64,000 nucleotides of DNA from Aphidius gifuensis (Eukaryota > Arthropoda > Insecta > Hymenoptera > Braconidae): contig NC_057792.1 of the NCBI RefSeq assembly GCF_014905175.1, positions 992,001 through 1,056,000 on the forward strand, given 5' to 3'. The position numbers and the translations under genes are program-made. Each line of letters starts with the position of its first letter. Position 1 is the stretch's first letter. This document shows, piece after piece, positions 12,696 to 25,900 of the stretch. Below the pieces are notes generated by a model, which worked only from the letters and a program-made list of their open reading frames with translations, did not search any database and was not told where the DNA came from.

Positions 12696-13529
12696 ATGTA
12701 AAGGAATTGTTTTAAAATTTTTTTTACAAGACTAAATAAATTAAAGACAAAAAAAAGAAATGGAATTTTTATGTGAAAATTAATGATACTGATTAAATGT
12801 GATTTAAATAAATGAAAAAAAAATAAATATATAAATTTGTGTTTATAGTTTTTTATTGTAGAGTTATTTTTGAATAAATTTAAAAAAAAAATAAAGCTAT
12901 TATTAGATGATAAAGATAGGTAGATGAATGAGGAAGAGTGGTGTTTTTTTTTTAGTGATTCAAGGTAGATATTATCTCATTGAAATTCCATGTGAGATTA
13001 CGTTGCAACAATGTAAGAGATGATTTGACACTTGAGTGAATTTCATGAATACAACAGGAGTCAATTTACAAGGAAATATTTACATGAACAGAATTAAAAT
13101 TACTTAATACATTTTGATCATGAGTTACTTGTGGTTGATCAACCAACAATGTCAACAAGAAAATTTAAAAAAAAAAAAGAAAGAAATTTTTACAATAGGG
13201 ATGAAAAAAAATATTATTTTTATGTCTCAAGGATTTTTCAAGGATATGGTTTTAAAATTTCGAAATTAATTTACTTTTTTTTTTCGAGGAAATGTATATT
13301 TATTTAAACTGGATTTATAAATTTAAACAAGTACTTGAAAAATTTAATTTAAATGCAGTTTTTCGACTGTGAAAAAATTTATTTGTGTACTATTTTTTGA
13401 TGACAATATATTGCTAGATATAAAAATTATTAAAAAATAATAAAATTAAAAATATATTGTGAAGAAAAAAAAAATTCATTTCGAAATATTTCGATTATCA
13501 TTTGGTAAAAAAAAATTATAAAAAAATCG
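12696..13529. other. Convergent 3' intergenic region
   Basis: AT-rich spacer between the 3' ends of the KIAA0930 homologue (+) and the arylsulfatase gene (-). It contains the AATAAA at 12735-12740 and TTTCGAAA-type words near 13258 and 13481. No coding frame or repeat family copy was recognised. Confidence 0.65.
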
Positions 13530-16091
13530 TCATGATGATGCTGTAACTGGCGAAGGATAATCACCAAAATTAGTCCAAAGATGATTCCAAAATGATGGAT
13601 TTGCATTTGGATTTGGCTTGACATTTCTAGGTGGAACAACTGTTGAATTCCAACGATGTAATTCACGCAACATACTCTCCAATAAATCTGGTCGTCTAAA
13701 AAAACAATTAAAAAATTTAAAAATTCATAAACATAATTATTAAATTTGATAAACTTACTTAACAGCTAAATTATTTAATTCACAAGGATCCAAATCAATA
13801 TCAAAAAGACAAGGTGATCTTTGAGGATAACATTCTCTCAATGTTGAATCTTTTTTTCCACAATTAATTTGTGATTCTTTACGTAATTTAAATACAGCTT
13901 GTGGTGTTATTGAAAAACCAAGTGATGCAACAGCACGTCCAGCTTGACTCTGTACGACAGCATCAACATTGTAAGGCCAGTTCCAAGTTGACGACTCATA
14001 CCACCCATCCCATTTACCCTGATAATTTGATCCTACATAAATAAAAAAAAACACAATTAAAAAAAGGCTAAAATTAATTTTTTAAATGTCACCTTTAATT
14101 ATTTTCATGTTGTCACGTGTTACAGATGCAAAATATTGAGGATTTCCATCAATTGTATGAACAATTGTACGACGTGCTGGTGGTTTATCATTATTCAATG
14201 AATCCCAAACATCAAGACCATCAATATTTTTTGGTAGCTTTGTCTTATCACCACCAGCAAGACCAACAAATGTTGGTAGCCAATCAGTAATATGAATTTT
14301 TCCACGATATGTTCGTCCAGGACGTTTTAATAATGGTGACCAAATTAAACCAGCACCTCTGACACTACCTAAAATTATTTATACTATTTAAAATTGTCCG
14401 CTAATAAATTTATTATGTGGAAAATTTGTTATTAACCTTCCCAAACATTTCCTTTTGTACCACGTAATGGAAAATTCGATGCTGCATTTGAATCGAAACC
14501 ACTAGCAGCACCACCGTTGTCAGTTGTAAATACAATAATGCTATTATTTAACATTGAATTTTTCTTTAATGTATCAATTATTTTACCAACTGAATCATCA
14601 AGTTTACTCAACATTCCAGCAAATTTTTGACGTTGGTAATTTGTTATGTTGTTGAATTTAATGATTGAATCATCTGGAGCATTTAATGGCTTAAATGGAT
14701 TGCCAGAATGAACAGCAGTATGTGCGAGATACAAAAATAATGGCTCACTTTTATTATGGTTGTTTATTATTTTAACACTTTCATCAGTAAATACATCTGT
14801 TGAATATTTTCCATATAAATCCCATGCTGGTTCAAGATTTCTTCTCATATCATGGCCCCATAGCTGTTTCTTTGTTGGTGAAAAAATAATTTGTTGGTGA
14901 AAAGAAAAATATATTTATTGCATAAATTGACTCACTGAAAAACTTTTTTCCACAGCAACGTGATCGTAGTAATCTTGATGCCCAGTCCAAAATCCAAGAT
15001 GTGATTCAAAGCCACGAAATAATGGTGTGTATTTAATTTTATAATGTCCCAGGTGCCATTTACCAACGATGTGATTACGATAACCAAAATCACGTAAATA
15101 TTCGGGTAATAATTTTTCAGATAATGATAAACCCCAAGGTTCAGCTGCCATTAAAACCTAAAAAATAAAATTCATTATATTATTTTTTTTAAGAATTGGA
15201 ATAGAACATTAATTAAATTTTTTTTTTTTAATTTAATTTCAAGAGCTTTAATTTTTTTTTTTTGATTAATAACATTTACATAAAAAAATAATGTAAAAAT
15301 TTTATGATTTTTTAAAATAATTAAATGACAAAAGTAACATTATTTTTGCTTTAATTAATTAAAATTAAATAACTCGCGTAAAAATAATTTATTTAATCAA
15401 AAATAAAAGCCAATCAATTTTGTCTTTAATTTTTAATTATTTTTCTTTTCATTTTATCAATTACAATAATTTTTTTTTGAGCTTCAAGATAAATTTTTTA
15501 TTCCAAATTGATATACTACAATTAATTTTCCCTTTATGATAAAAATTAATTAATAAAAATATATAAATTATTAACAAATTTATTATGAAAATTTTGAAGA
15601 TTATTTTTACTTCTTAATACCTTGTGTTGCATTCCAGTATGAATTGGAAATTTTCCAGTCATCAATGCACTTCTTGAAGGTGTACAAAGTGGAGTAACAT
15701 AATTTCTATCCAGTATAACACCTGTATAAGCAAGTGCATCAATATTATGCGTTTTGATATCACCCGAGCCATGATAACCCACATCATACCAGCCCTGATA
15801 AAAATAAAAAAAAACAATTTAACAATAATTCTAAATATAGAAATACAAACAAAGAAAATAAATATAAAATAAAAATATCATCAACACTTGTTTGATGTAA
15901 CATGTTCATTTTAAATGATTATAAAAAATAAATAAACAAACCAAATCATCAGCAAGTATAAATATAATATGTGGTAATTTTTTACACATTGTAATTTTAA
16001 AACAAGACAATATTATTAATAAAAATAATAACATTGTATTATTATTATATATTCTTATAAATAAATTCGTAATGTACTTGGTCAGTTTCAT
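13530..16091 (-). CDS. Arylsulfatase B-like sulfatase
   Basis: A secreted or lysosomal sulfatase, expected to hydrolyse sulfate esters of glycosaminoglycan-type substrates. Exons: 16091-15942, 15794-15621, 15157-14936, 14869-14437, 14368-14093, 14032-13759, 13695-13530 (564 residues, frame closed). Visible: an N-terminal hydrophobic signal, metal-binding ADDLGWYDVG, the formylglycine motif CTPSR with TGKFPIHTGMQH, GKWHLGHYK, AHTAVHSGNPF and TTDNGG. Cysteine and Trp-rich C-terminal motifs follow (YPQRSPCLFDIDLDPCE). All catalytic landmarks look intact. The first ATG gives an 18-residue hydrophilic lead before a second Met that starts a cleaner signal peptide (MLLFLLIILSC), so either start may be used. 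The fourth exon's acceptor is uncertain by six bases (14869 or 14863). Insects carry several ARSB paralogues, so I give no symbol. Confidence 0.9.
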
Positions 16092-16097
16092 AGTGCA

Positions 16098-16132
16098 GAC
16101 TGAATGACGATGACGATTACAATAGTATTTAA
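16098..16132 (-). promoter_or_regulatory. Arylsulfatase core promoter (TATA-like plus initiator)
   Basis: On the minus strand TTAAATAC (16132-16125) lies about 25-30 bases upstream of an initiator TCAGTC (16103-16098). The predicted start (16101) is only about ten bases before the first ATG at 16091. This would favour leaky scanning to the second Met. Confidence 0.45.
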
Positions 16133-19100
16133 GCCCCGTTTGACTTTAATTTATCACCCCACTTTTAACTTAAATATACAGGGACTTGTTTAATTGTTTC
16201 AATTGATACCCACGGACGTAAAATATAAAAAAAACTTCAATGAGATAATTTTAAATATTTATTAATTTTTTTACATATTTATATAAAATTATTTTTTAAT
16301 TTTAATATTCATTCAAGTGTATGATTTTTTTTTTTTAAGTTTATGTTGTAATAAAATTTTTTTAACAACAAACACTGCCGCAAAGTTTGAGTCATCATCA
16401 CGTTTCATTAACAACTTGATATTTTATGAAATTAGCCCACCCAGATAAAGAAGCCTCAAAATTTCGAGTAAAAAAAAAACCAGATAACACATTGGTTATA
16501 GTACAGTACCAATAACCACATTGTAAATTACTGTTATATACCAGTATTTCGTTATCTGGGTTGTTTGTCTGTTTATTGTTATTACCTGTTTGTTAATTTT
16601 AAAAAAAATATTTAATAATTATTAAGAATGTATAAATTGATATAAAAAAAAAAATAATAAGAATAATCTTGATGCATTTCTTGATAATAGTTTGATGGTT
16701 TTTTTTTATTTTATCTTGTGGGTATATATTTTTTATTTTTATTTTTATCTTAAGATTTCTTTGTGTTTGCATATTTAGATACACAGGTATCAAGATTATT
16801 TTTAGGTATTTTTTTTCAGTCAACATCTTGTAATATGTGTTTGATTTATAAATAAAAAAATGGTTCAATTGAAAATCGAAATATCGAAATATTTTATTGA
16901 TTAATAATTCGAAAAAAAAATTTAGAAAATAGTATTTCGAAATTTTAAATAATAGAATAAGCTAGTAATTTATTACTAATTAATTAATTAAATTTATTAA
17001 ATTTATTTTCTTTATTTAATTTATAAAAATTGATAATATAAATTTTTAATTTTAATTGTTACATATTTATAATGCCATGAGACATTAATGACCAATGCAA
17101 TTTTCGAAATTACTATTGAATGAGAAATTTTAAATAGTAATTCAATTGATTTGCAATTTTGCATCAAGTTGATGATTTTTATTTTTATATAGGTATGATA
17201 TCAAAGTGACTGTGGGAATTGGTATTTTTCATTTAACATCTTGTAGACTAAAGGAAAAATGAAAGTATAAAAATTACCAAGAATCATGATGATCATTCGT
17301 TTTACATCAACACTTTACGATGACACATCAACAACTATTTTTGGTTTATAAAAACTTATGTTAATTTTATCATAGCACATCATTTTAAAATATAATCCAT
17401 ATAAATTTCATTTTTTCATATATTTCTTTTTATCAAATCATAATCAATTTTTTACATACAATATTTATACATTTGTTTTTTTTTAAATTTTATTTTCTTC
17501 AAAAGAATTTCACCGGCTCCACATTGTATATAATAAACTACATTTTGAAATTAGCATTAAATTAAAAAAAAAACCACTGTAAACATAAAGAAAAGGAAAA
17601 AAAAAAAATTTCTTTTTTTAAAATGCCTTACAGTCAAGCAACCATTATTAAATAAAAAAAAATAAAAAAAATAATAAAAAAATTCTCACACGTGTGTGGT
17701 TTCATCCAGGCTCAATTGAAAAATCAACTTGGCCAATATCATGGTGTATCAAGACGACAGGACTAAAAGAAAAAATAAGTATAAAAAAAAAAAAATTTCT
17801 ACCGCCCGTGAAGTAATACAGGGGCTTCCTGTTTGTTAAGTAATTATAATTTTTTTTCAATTTAATTCAATAGATAATTGCATAAGAATTAAAACAAGAC
17901 GAAATTAATTTTAAATTACTTTTTATTTATATTTTTTAGCATTTATTTTTATCTTGAAAAATTATAGGTACTTTAGGTATTTTTTAATTATAAATTACAC
18001 TTGTGTTTTTTATTATAAAAAGGGGACGAAATTGTATCACCGACGTGGCTCGTTAACCCACAAATTGAACCGTCAACGATGATTATTTTTAAACTGTTTT
18101 AGGTATAATATATTCACGTGTATACCAAGCAATATTTTATTTATTATATTTTATTTTTAAAATATATAATTTTTCATTTTTTAATATTAATTTATTATTA
18201 TATATTTAGATGATTAAATTAATTCAATCGTCAATAATCCAGCTCGTAAAAATACCTACAAATATAAAATTTATTTTCATTTTATCTTGTATTATTTATG
18301 TGACTGGTAATTTTTTTTTTATAATCAAATAATTTTATTTTACATTATTAGTATTTATATTATACATTTGTTTTTTTTTTTAGAAATACAGCTAAATGGT
18401 TTTTTTTACTGTCAAATAAATAAGATGTGATTTCGTAGATCTACAGGTCAGGGTCATTTTTTAAATTTTTTTTTTAAATTTATTTATTTATTTTGTAGAT
18501 AAATAAATGCATAAATTTTTTTTAACAATTGTATATTTTGCTTTTGTAATTTCATGAGAAAATATTTTAATTTTTAGCCCTTTAAGTTGATTTAATTAAT
18601 TTTTTTATTTAAAAAAAATTCAACTCACAATTGGGCTTTTAAAAAAAAATATAATTGTCATTTCCTATTTATTATTGAAATTTATACAAGTTTATTTTTA
18701 TAATAAATAAATTTTTTTTTTTTTATTTTTTGGTTTTTTAATTTATAAAAATTTATTTCCGGTTGTTTTGATATTAAATTGTAATAAATATCTCGATGTA
18801 TATTGTGGTTAACTGACGAGATGAATTTTTTTTTTTTTTTTTCTATTTGTTTATTTATTTTATTGGTTTTTCTGTATGTAGATAGCTCCGATGGTTTTGT
18901 AAAATGAGAATATCATTTGGTTTTTCGTTTTTAAAATACAGAAATATAACATGTTTGTGGAAAAATTGTAAAACTTGATAGAATTTGTAGTTTAAAAGTA
19001 ACATAATGCGTTTTGTATATTTATATTTATTGAGTGCTTGAAAAAGTTACAATTGCATGAGTTAAATAAAATAATAATATATGTCGTTTGTACGTGCCTC

Positions 19101-22100
19101 GACTCAACACATTATCACAATAAATTTATAACTTTTCGAAAAGCACGATCAACTTAAAATATAAAAAAAAAAAATTATAAAAACAATCACTGTCAATTTT
19201 ATTTTTTTGCTTTCAAATAGAAATAGACAAATTTTATTTACCCACAATTTAAAAAAAAATATTATAAATTTATTTTAATTTAAAATCTATTTATCAATTA
19301 AAATTTAAATTCCTAAAAAATATATTTTATTTATTTTTTATTATTTAAATAATATATAACAAAATAAAATTAATTGTAAAAAAAAAACTATTAAATTAAG
19401 TATTGTATTGTAAATAATAATTTTAAAAAAAAATTAATTTAAATTAATTTTAATTTGATTAATTGATTAATTAAATTTAGGAAAATAAAAAAATATTTAT
19501 TGACGAATTTTTGGAAATAAACGTAGTATTTTTTATAAATAAATTAATTCAATAACTATTGTCCAACAAATTTTATAAAAAAAAAAATAAGTAACTTGTT
19601 TTTATTATTATTTTATTTTTTTTATTTTATAGTGAGTTTATAATTCGTGTCATCACACGACAAGTTAAAGAAGATAAGAGATACCGGAGGAAGAAATAAA
19701 TTGTCCGATAGCCCCCGGGTTGCTCTCATGTGTTGAATAAAAAATAAATAAAAAAAATAAATATAGAATGAAAATAAGATTGTCCAAGAGTGTCTAACAT
19801 TTCTCATCTATAATATCCATTTATTTATTTTCATATTTCTATTAAATCTAAAGGGAAAAAAAAAATATAGATTAAAAAAAAAACGACTACTATCAACCCA
19901 AAAAAAGAAAAAGGAAAAACAAATATTACCTTTGATGATGAAATTTAAATAAAAAAAAAATAAAGAAATGATTTTTTAAATATTATTTTATTGAATCATT
20001 GATAATAATATCAGCAACAAGGTCAAAGTTATTTCGCCTTTCTTCATTATTTCGAAAAAAAATTCAAGGAATTTGTAATAGGAAAAACACTAGATAATTA
20101 TTTACAAATAAAAAATTAGTTTAATAATTACATTTTAATATTAAAAAATATTTCTAGGGTTAAAATTATAAAAATATTTCAAAGGTGTTTAAAAGATAAT
20201 TATCCAGAATGTAAAATTTGAAAACATAAAAATTAAAATTGTGTATTTTTCCCAGCAATTTAAATAACATCTAATAAAAATTAATAATGACTGAAATAAA
20301 TAAATAACACATGAGAAATTCAATAAAAATGCTTTGTCATTTTGCTGAGAATTAAAATATAACAAAATATTTTAAATTCTTCTATGAGATTAGATTAAAT
20401 ATCAAAAAAAAACTACAAACATTTTTTACAATTAAATTGAATAAAATCAATCAATTTATCCAAACAAATAAATGTAAAAATAAAATATTGAAAAAATAAT
20501 TTTTTATTTAAATAAAACTTTCTAGATTTCCATGATGTTGTTAAAAAAAATTTGTATATTATTATTTATTTAAATAAGAGGATTAAAAGTTATGTTATTT
20601 TTACAAAATTTATATATTACAAAATGATTTATTTATTATTTCGAATTGAGGTAATACAAAAATGAATTTTTAAGGTCATATGACAAGTGCATTGTCCAAT
20701 GAATCATTCAAAATATCAACTATATTCATTCAATGAAGATGTTAAGTTGCTTATAAATTTTCAACATCTAGGAAGTAAATAGCCATCAAGGTAAGACAGG
20801 CGCCTCTAGATGTCTGCTTTTTTTTTTTTACATTTATAAATAGCTACCCCATGTACAAGTTGACAACTCTTGTCCAAATGAGTCCAAGAATTTAAATTGA
20901 ACAAATAAATTTTTATACTTTCAATGTGATCAGTTGAATCGTAAAATAAAATAGCAAAATAAAAAAAATTAATACGTTTTTTGCATAGAAATAGCCTACT
21001 TTTAATATAAAATAATTTTTTTTTTTTTTTTACTATATTATTTGTATATTATTGAATAAAACCGCCTGCTGGTTGTTAAATAAAAAAATATTTATAATAA
21101 ACGTTTCTATGAAAAATGGCAAATGTAAAATTAACGATTTACAAAATAAAAAATTGCAGAGTCAATGTTCGTCACGATATCCTCAATGAAATGATAAAAA
21201 AAAAAAAATAAAAAAGAAACTCGTTGAGTCACTTGATAAATAAAAGTATGATTAATATTTTTTAAAATATTTGTAAGATTTATTTTAGTAAATGAATAAG
21301 ATTTTTTAAAATAGTTAATTAATTTTTATTTGATTGATTTCAATATATTTTCTTGAATTAAACTGGTTGATATTTTTTGTAGAAAAAAAAACTAAGTGTC
21401 TTTGGTTTTTTTTTTTTTTTAAATGCTTCACGTAAATTGTGGATTATTGATCCATTTTTATTGAAAATTTATTTATCAAGCTATCACACCCATAAAAATC
21501 TTGGAAAAAAAATTTACCCCATTATAATTTGACGCATAAATAATTAATTTTTTTTTTCTCTTCAATCAATAATTGAATTCCCTGAAATTTTAAATTAAGA
21601 AAAAAAAATGTTTTTTCAATATTGTAAATAAAGGTAGAAATTCTTGTGATAATTATTCGAAAGTTTGATATGATTAATTTCGATGAATTAATATATCATG
21701 ACAAATTACTTGAAAAAAAAAAAAAACCATACAATTTTGTTCCCAGTGAATTGATTATTATTACAAAAATTTTTTTCGTCGATAAATAATGTTAATGACA
21801 ATGATGTTTATGAATTTTTTGGACCTTGAAAATGATTAATGACTAATGAATTAACAAATTATATTTAACATTAAGATTTAATAATAAAAAATTCCATTTA
21901 AAAAACAAAACGAGCTGTAATTAATTTGTTTTTTTCTTTTGTTAATTGTTTCATGTGGTTGTTTAATTTTTAGTTAATTATAATTTTTAATTAGAGGGTG
22001 GTAAGGTTGTCATCCCAATTGAGATACACCACAATAATTTTATCGTGTTAATTTTGATTAAACAATAAAGGGAGGAGTACTGATGATGATAAAAAAAAAA

Positions 22101-22255
22101 AAACGACTAAAATGAATCTTTAAAATTTGATGGAGCCTTTAAATTTAATTTTTTTTTAAGTTTTATTAATTCTTGTGGCTTGCCTCGAGTCTATCTTTTG
22201 CCTGTTTTACTTTTGCTTGAATTTTATCAAGTGGCGGGAGCACCAGCAACGTTAT
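16133..22255. other. Six-kilobase gene-free region
   Basis: Very AT-rich sequence with long A and T runs upstream of the ligand gene. I see no frame with coding character. Points of structure are a nested inverted repeat at 16480-16559 and two GC-richer patches near 19640-19740 and 20680-20830 that could be regulatory. A stretch at 22180-22360 reads like a signal peptide in one frame but lacks an ATG and is better explained as promoter sequence. Confidence 0.5.
16480..16559. repeat. Nested inverted repeat upstream of arylsulfatase gene
   Basis: The outer arms are CCAGATAAC (16480-16488) and GTTATCTGG (16551-16559). Inside is a second pair, GGTTAT and ATAACC, around 16494 and 16512, followed by TACTG/CAGTA near 16529-16545. 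The three stems could form a cruciform or cloverleaf. It may be a small foldback element. Confidence 0.5.
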
Positions 22256-22292
22256 TATATAGACGCCAAACTACACATGCCCGCAAACAGTC
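22256..22292 (+). promoter_or_regulatory. mav: Probable core promoter of the maverick-like gene (TATA + initiator)
   Basis: TATATAG at 22256-22262 lies about 30 bases upstream of ACAGTC at 22287-22292, the textbook TATA-initiator spacing. It sits in a stretch of near 50% GC inside a very AT-rich area. It predicts a 5' UTR of about 650 nt ahead of the ATG at 22943, unless an unseen intron interrupts it. Confidence 0.45.
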
Positions 22293-22683
22293 TACACGCG
22301 ACAGTCACACCAGTCGTACCATCAAAAATCCTCGACAAAAAAATATCAAAAAATCACAATAAATATCATAAAAGTTCACATAATAATTATACTAGCCAAT
22401 AAAAAAATTTACATCAATATTTAAATATACAAAAATGTAAAAATTAAAAAAACAATTTTATATAATTTTAATGTCGTTATGTGTTTACGGGTGTTTAAAA
22501 AAAATAAAAATTCCCGCGCTCTTATTGTGAAATTTTTTTTTCAAAAAAAAAAAATATCAGTGAATTAATTAAACTTAAAAAAAAAAATATTTATATAATT
22601 TATTTTAAAATTTTGGCAACGTGTTAGTGATTTTATTAAAAAAAAAAAAAAAAAAAGTTAAACTTAAAAAAAAAAACGACACG

Positions 22684-22761
22684 ATGAAGATTGTCGTTGT
22701 GTTGCGGACGAGTGATCATACAAGCGATATTTTATGCCTCGAAAAATATAATTTTATTTAA
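22684..22761 (+). promoter_or_regulatory. Upstream ORF 1 in maverick-like leader
   Basis: An ATG-initiated frame of 25 codons plus stop (starts MKIVVVLRTSDH) in the predicted 5' UTR. It ends well before the main start, so it could lower initiation at the ligand ATG. Peptide function is not implied. Confidence 0.35.
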
Positions 22762-22806
22762 AGTCAATATTAAATATATAATAAAAATAAAAATCTAAAG
22801 TGTGTG

Positions 22807-22845
22807 ATCGGCGGCGCGGGATTCCCGCTGATAAATGCCGCCGAT
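22807..22845 (+). promoter_or_regulatory. GC hairpin in maverick-like 5' leader
   Basis: Perfect 9-bp arms ATCGGCGGC (22807-22815) and GCCGCCGAT (22837-22845) enclose a second perfect stem, GCGGGA/TCCCGC (22816-22828, one-base loop). GC-rich nested stems are exceptional in this AT-rich context. It lies about 100 nt before the main ATG, where it could impede scanning or act as a DNA element. Confidence 0.6.
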
Positions 22846-22888
22846 GGTTAAAAAAATAAATAAAAAAAAAGTTAAAAAGACAAATTAA
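22835..22888 (+). promoter_or_regulatory. Upstream ORF 2 starting inside the leader hairpin
   Basis: A 17-codon frame with stop (MPPMVKK...), whose ATG overlaps the 3' side of the GC hairpin at 22807-22845. The combination suggests translational control of the ligand, as inference only. Confidence 0.35.
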
Positions 22889-22942
22889 ATAAATAATAGA
22901 CGAATTTAAATTGTCATTGAATTTTGTACTGTTATCTTGGCT

Positions 22943-25900
22943 ATGGGCGAGGATTCATTAATATTACCGATAAATAATCATGTTAATAATTGCAATAATA
23001 CACTGACAGTTAATAAAAAAAAATTAAATAACATAACAAATATATTATTAATAATAAAACGTAAATTTAAATTATTTAATTTAGTGATATTTATTATAAT
23101 AATAAGTGTACTTATATTTGGCCTAATTTTACCAAAATTATATGTTAAAAAAATAATGCAGCATAAAGTTAATTCAAGTTTTAGTGATAGTGTACTTGAG
23201 GATTTTACTGAAGGCTATTCACATCAAGTTCTTGATGAGTATCATGATCTTGATGATCTTGATAATATCAAAAAAAGTATTGTTCAAGCTCTTGGTCTTA
23301 AAATGATACCTGATCCTTCCAAGGTACATTTTTTCTTTCACATTTAATTACTTATTATATAAAATTCATATTAATAAGCTTATTTTTTTTTTTTTTTTTA
23401 TAAATTGTTTTTTTCTACAATGTTCAACAATGTCTATTGCAAAATTATTACAAAATAATAACATGATAACCTCTTGTTATGAAAAATAAATAAATAAACT
23501 TTTAAATAATAAAAATTTGCAAATCGAGATATTTTTTTTTTAATCTTAAAAACTTTATAATTATGTAATTTATAATTTTAGCTAGTTTGCAAGATTTTTT
23601 TTGTTGTATTAAATTAATTAAAATTCATAAATATATTTTTATTTTTTTTTTAAATGCAGGCTGTCGAGTGTAATATATATCTGAAGATTTTTAAAATCAC
23701 GATGTTGATATATATCTGTTGACGAGCAACAGGTGTTCCCCTTCGAATAAAACTAATCTCTGAATGAAAAAAAAAAATAATAATAATAAACAAAAATTGG
23801 TAGCAATATTAGTATAGAAAAAAAATATCAGTCGATATATAATATATCTTATTGAATCTGGTGTCGGACAGATAACGAAGGGACAGACGGTAAGATGAAA
23901 AAAAATAAAAAATAACACTAAGAATGTCGCTGGGAAATTTTAAACTAAACGTGCGTTGGTCTCTTGAAAAAAATAAGAAAAAAAATTGATATTATAATCC
24001 AATATGTGTGGGAGATTTTGAGGGGTCTGATTAGTAATTTGATACTTGAAAAATATAAAATAAATAAACTAAATAAATTTAAATAATTTTTTTTTAATAA
24101 AATTTTTAATTTTTTATATATTGATTTATATTTTTATCAGTATTTTTTTTTAATTTAATCATTTTTAATTGTTTCTTATATGAATTTTTTTCAAGAGTGT
24201 CTGAGATTATATAAAGATTTTTAAAAAAAATTAAATTCAAGAGGGTGCAGGTTTACATCTTGTTGAAAAATTTAAAAAAAAATGAAATTTCGAGTACAAA
24301 GTGATGCCGAAAAAATTCATTCAAGTTTGTCAAGAAGTGGTCTGAGTTTCATCTTGACTTGAGTGAGTTTAAACAAAACTGACGGTATGCTAAATTGTTC
24401 AAAGATAAATGGGGGGTAAATATAAAAAATAGATTAAAAGCCAAAAAAAAAGTGCAAAAAAACAAAAATTACGTAAAAAAATAATTATCGCGAATGAGGT
24501 AAATGGAGCTTTTATTATTTTGTAAAAAAATTTTTAAGAAACATTTTATTAAAGCTTGATGTCTTACTATCTATTTTCATTAATTTATTTATTTTTTTAA
24601 AGCATGAACAACAAGGTAATGGTGCTCACATGGGACCACCATGAACGTTTCACCTTTACGACTTTTGCGGGCTCATTACTTATCCTCAAAGAGATCCAAC
24701 CCAACTCATTAAAATCCATATGATTATATCATTTTTAAAAAATTCTAATGATAAATTCAATACAACATTTTAATGATTAAAAATTTTTTCATTATTTAAT
24801 TATATTATTATAAATAAAATTTTTATAAAATAAGCTGATTATATAAATTTTTTTTTAAAAATAAATATTCAAGATTTGGGTTGTGATGATAACGTCAATT
24901 ATGAAGGGGATTATTTTTTATCGTAATATACTTTAAGAGCTGTCTTGAAGATGGAAAAAAAAAATGAATAAAAATATTGGGAATTTAATTAAGAGGGCTA
25001 AGTTCGAGCAGCAGAGTGACAAATGAAAAAATAAAAATAAAAATAATCATTTTTAAATAATTAAAATATGTTAGAGGAGAATTTTATTTTTGCGAATATT
25101 GTGGGTCAACGTCTTTGTATCAACAACGTCTTTTACATCATTCATCATGATGATTATTATATTTTTTTTTATTTCAATTTTCGAATAGTAATTCCACTCG
25201 ACTTGTATTCTTTTACTTCACTGTTTTGTCATTAGCAGTCATTAGGTATTTTTTTTTTTGCTGCTTCTTTAAATGTCCTGTCAATTTTTATTTGAAATAA
25301 AATTTTCTTTATTAATAGGTTTGTGTTGTATGGGTGATTTTTTTTTCTTAAATGGATTTTTTTGTTTTACAGGCAAACGTGAGCCAGACAGAGTATGAAA
25401 GAGCTCACGGCGAGTACCTGAGACGACTGCAAATGTCGAGGGCATTTGGTGACAAAAAAAAAAGAAAACTTCACACATTTATTGCCACAGGTATATACAC
25501 AATATCATTTGAATAGAAAAAATTATTAACAATTATTAAACACTTATTTAATTAAATTTTATTAAAGAAAATTAAAAAAGTTCTTTGAAATATTTTTTTT
25601 TAACTTTTATATTTGAAAAAGTGTCTAGTTTAATTTTTTTTATTAACAAATTTATATTTGCTAGCTAAAATATTAATATATTTAATTGAAAATAATACTT
25701 TCTAATTGTTTTTAATTTTAATAATAACGGGTTTCATTTCTTTGATGTATTATAAAAAATTTGAATTATTTTTAATTCAATATTTTTATCAAGGATGTTA
25801 AAAGCATCATGGTTTTTTTTTAATTAATTAATTTTACGTCAAGAAAATAGAGGAAATAAAAAAATAATATTATTAATACATAAAATAAATGTAAGATGTA

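Noticed and set aside
22180..22362. Secreted peptide with leader reading VYLLPVLLLLEF
   Set aside because: No in-frame ATG, no upstream exon with a start, and the stretch coincides with a TATA/initiator pair; better read as promoter sequence.
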